This document shows, one piece after another, positions 62,341 to 64,000 of a DNA stretch of 64,000 nucleotides. Below the pieces are notes generated by a model. It worked only from the letters and a program-made list of their open reading frames with translations. It searched no databases and was not told where the DNA came from. This stretch comes from Wolbachia endosymbiont (group E) of Neria commutata. Its GTDB lineage: Bacteria > Pseudomonadota > Alphaproteobacteria > Rickettsiales > Anaplasmataceae. How positions within the stretch are numbered: the first letter of the stretch is position 1; every line of letters starts with the position of its first letter. The position numbers and the translations under genes are program-made. Where the stretch lies: NCBI RefSeq assembly GCF_964026735.1, contig NZ_OZ034692.1, forward strand, positions 1 to 64,000, in the 5' to 3' direction.

Positions 62341-63063
62341 ATGTCTTACATGAGAAATGAACAGGATATCCGCTCTCAAGGCGCCTACTACAGTGCTGGA
62401 CTCAGAAGTTATCTGACTAAAGTATATAATTATATGGCTTTGGCCCTCGGTGTTACAGGTCTTGTTGCATTTTTAACGGTGTTTTCTGGTCTTTTTCAGG
62501 TAATTTATTCTAATCCCGTTCTATCGATCGTGGTAATGTTATCCCCTATTGCATTAGTGTTTTATATGTCTTACAAAATTCAACACCTAAGTGCTCAGTC
62601 CACAGTTACTATATTTTTCGCATTTTCGGTGTTAATGGGGCTTTCCTTATCGTATATTTTTATAGTTTATACTGCAGAAAATATAGCAAGAGCGTTTTTC
62701 ATTACGTCAATCATGTTTGGCTCTATGGCTTTATATGGTAACACCACAAAAAGAGATCTCACAAGTATGGGCTCTTTTTTGATTATGGGAGTCTGGGGAT
62801 TAATTATAGCATCTATAGTGAATTTGTTCCTTGGAAGTAGTCCACTTTATTTTGCAATATCATTCATATCAGTGATAGTATTTACATTAATGACTGCGTA
62901 TGATGCCCAAAGAATCAAAGATGTTTATTACAAATATAATGACGGATCGGAAGTTGCTACTACTAAGTTAGCAATACTCGGTGCAACTAATCTTTACTTT
63001 GACTTTATCAACATATTCCTAAATTTACTTAGATTACTTAATTTGTTAAATAATAGAGATTAA
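62341..63063 (+). CDS. Bax inhibitor-1 family membrane protein
   Basis: About 240 aa with seven hydrophobic segments and the UPF0005/BI-1 C-terminus (TKLAILGATNLYFDFINIFL). Start ATG 62341 (MSYMRNEQDIR) fits the ribosome site seven to thirteen bases upstream; the longer frame from 62320 does not. Bacterial members are pH-sensitive calcium leak channels or membrane-protein quality factors. TAA directly abuts the next ATG. Confidence 0.88.
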   Translation: MSYMRNEQDIRSQGAYYSAGLRSYLTKVYNYMALALGVTGLVAFLTVFSGLFQVIYSNPVLSIVVMLSPIALVFYMSYKIQHLSAQSTVTIFFAFSVLMGLSLSYIFIVYTAENIARAFFITSIMFGSMALYGNTTKRDLTSMGSFLIMGVWGLIIASIVNLFLGSSPLYFAISFISVIVFTLMTAYDAQRIKDVYYKYNDGSEVATTKLAILGATNLYFDFINIFLNLLRLLNLLNNRD

Positions 63064-63630
63064 ATGTTTTCCTTTTTAAGGAAGAGTGATAAGAATTCTA
63101 TAGTCTTTTTTTTAATGTCTTTAGTTTTTTTGATGCTATGTCTTACATATGCATCAGTTCCCTTATATAGGATTTTCTGTAAAGCTACTGGATATGGTGG
63201 CACAACAAAAAAAGTAACTAACGCGATAACAAATGTAACTAATCAGAAAATTAGGGTATATTTTAATGCTGACATAATGCCTGATCTTCCTTGGGAATTT
63301 ATTCAAGAAACTAACTATATGGACGTGAACATAGGGGAGCAAAGTTTAGCTTTTTATTATGCAAAAAATCTATCGGACCAGCCTTCTTTTGGAATGGCAG
63401 TATATAATGTCACGCCTTTTAAAGCAGGTAAATATTTTAATAAAATTGCATGTTTTTGCTTTAATGAACAAATGCTGCTGCCAAAGCAAAAAGCAGCTAT
63501 GCCAGTCTCCTTCTATATTGATCCTGAGATAATACTTGACCAGAGTACAAAAGATTTAGATGAAATAACGTTATCGTATACGTTTTTTAAGCTTAATTCA
63601 ACCACCATGGACTACAAGTCCATAGATTGA
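63064..63630 (+). CDS. ctaG: Cytochrome c oxidase assembly protein CtaG (Cox11)
   Basis: 188 aa. One N-terminal transmembrane helix (FFLMSLVFLMLCLTYASVPL), then a periplasmic beta domain with the copper-binding CFCFNEQ motif. Delivers copper to the CuB site of cytochrome c oxidase. ATG immediately follows the BI-1 stop. Confidence 0.92.
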   Translation: MFSFLRKSDKNSIVFFLMSLVFLMLCLTYASVPLYRIFCKATGYGGTTKKVTNAITNVTNQKIRVYFNADIMPDLPWEFIQETNYMDVNIGEQSLAFYYAKNLSDQPSFGMAVYNVTPFKAGKYFNKIACFCFNEQMLLPKQKAAMPVSFYIDPEIILDQSTKDLDEITLSYTFFKLNSTTMDYKSID

Positions 63631-63733
63631 AAAAAGCATAGAACGCTAATTTTCGACTTGAAAGTCACTATATTTGTCTTCCCCTCTGGAATAGCTATAA
63701 GCTCTTTAAAAACAATGCTAAACTCAATTCGCT

Positions 63734-64000
63734 ATGGCAAAAACAGTCGACATATTACTACCTCTTCCAATTAACCAGTTATTCTCATATGCGGTTGGAG
63801 GAAATACTAAAGTTTCAATTGGAGACTACGTCGTAGTGCCATTTGGCAGAAGGCGTCTAATTGGCATAGTTTGGCAGTATAGCAACAAAACCAACAGAGA
63901 ACTGAAATTCATTGAACAAAAAATTGATTTACCAAGTGTCAGACCAAAGTTAATCGCGTTTGCAGAGTGGGTTGCAGAGTATAATCTGATATTGATTGGT
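63734..64000 (+). CDS. priA: Primosomal protein N' (PriA), N-terminal part
   Basis: 89 codons to the window edge (MAKTVDILLPLPINQLFSYA, GDYVVVPFGRRRLIGIVW), the 3'-DNA-binding domain of PriA helicase used in replication restart. The helicase motifs lie beyond the window. Confidence 0.85.
   Translation, partial: MAKTVDILLPLPINQLFSYAVGGNTKVSIGDYVVVPFGRRRLIGIVWQYSNKTNRELKFIEQKIDLPSVRPKLIAFAEWVAEYNLILIG

Noticed and set aside
1-64000. tRNA or rRNA genes
   Set aside because: I looked by eye for T-loop (GGTTCGAATC-like) sequences on both strands and found none. A tRNAscan run would be decisive.

Overview
The window is a chromosomal segment of an arthropod Wolbachia (Anaplasmataceae, Rickettsiales). 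The evidence is the AT-rich sequence, the rickettsial housekeeping set (hemE, radA, pyrF, dxr, valS, der, rodA, lysC, thyX, murA, efp, rimM, ybeY, bolA/grxD, rlmB, ctaG, priA), remnants of phage WO (P2-like baseplate genes, serine recombinase with DUF2924 partner, ankyrin protein, patatin relic), and a dense mix of IS5, IS630, IS110, IS481, IS4 and IS200 elements plus a group II intron. The supergroup cannot be fixed from this sequence alone.

Layout. 1-7270: hemE, an IS200/IS630 remnant pair, radA, pyrF and dxr, followed by an IS903-like element nested in the end of another IS. 7270-10600: a recombinase relic and a large AsmA-like envelope protein, flanked by inverted ends of the same IS5-type element. 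10600-11520: an IS630 shell containing IS5 debris. 11865-23261: mostly housekeeping (valS, der, rodA, lysC, thyX, murA), interspersed with two candidate host-interaction genes (a kinesin-light-chain-like TPR protein and a polyproline, WASP-like small protein). 23386-27325: a group II intron sits inside what was a gene for an OTU-like protein with five 120-bp helical repeats. 27471-37888: a phage WO island bracketed by two copies of the same long hairpin; it holds two different IS110 elements, a broken serine recombinase, DUF2924, an ankyrin protein, an HU-like protein, and a P2-type baseplate module (V, PAAR, W, J, I) whose gpI is split by an IS5 insertion with a TA target duplication.

38476-52660 is the most notable region: eleven genes (EamA permease, UDP-glucose dehydrogenase, MFS permease, two tandem threonine-aldolase-like PLP enzymes, ABC exporter, PhyH dioxygenase, WG-repeat methyltransferase-like protein, glycosyltransferase/radical SAM fusion, NAD-dependent epimerase, sugar nucleotidyltransferase). 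Nine are in one leftward run with short gaps or overlaps and two face them on the plus strand. The content and gene number match what I recall as the WO-associated 'Undecim Cluster'. The enzymes would together make and export a glycosylated, amino-acid-derived molecule or surface glycan; the product is unknown.

52822-56520 is an IS graveyard (IS5, IS481, IS4, IS630 and IS5 again). 56543-64000 returns to core genome: an IMPase-like protein that has lost its metal site, efp, rimM, ybeY, an Inc-like membrane protein, bolA, grxD, rlmB, a BI-1 family protein, ctaG and the start of priA. Decay signatures are common: I list nonsense codons, frameshifts, IS disruptions and palindromic repeats inserted in frame into valS and murA.
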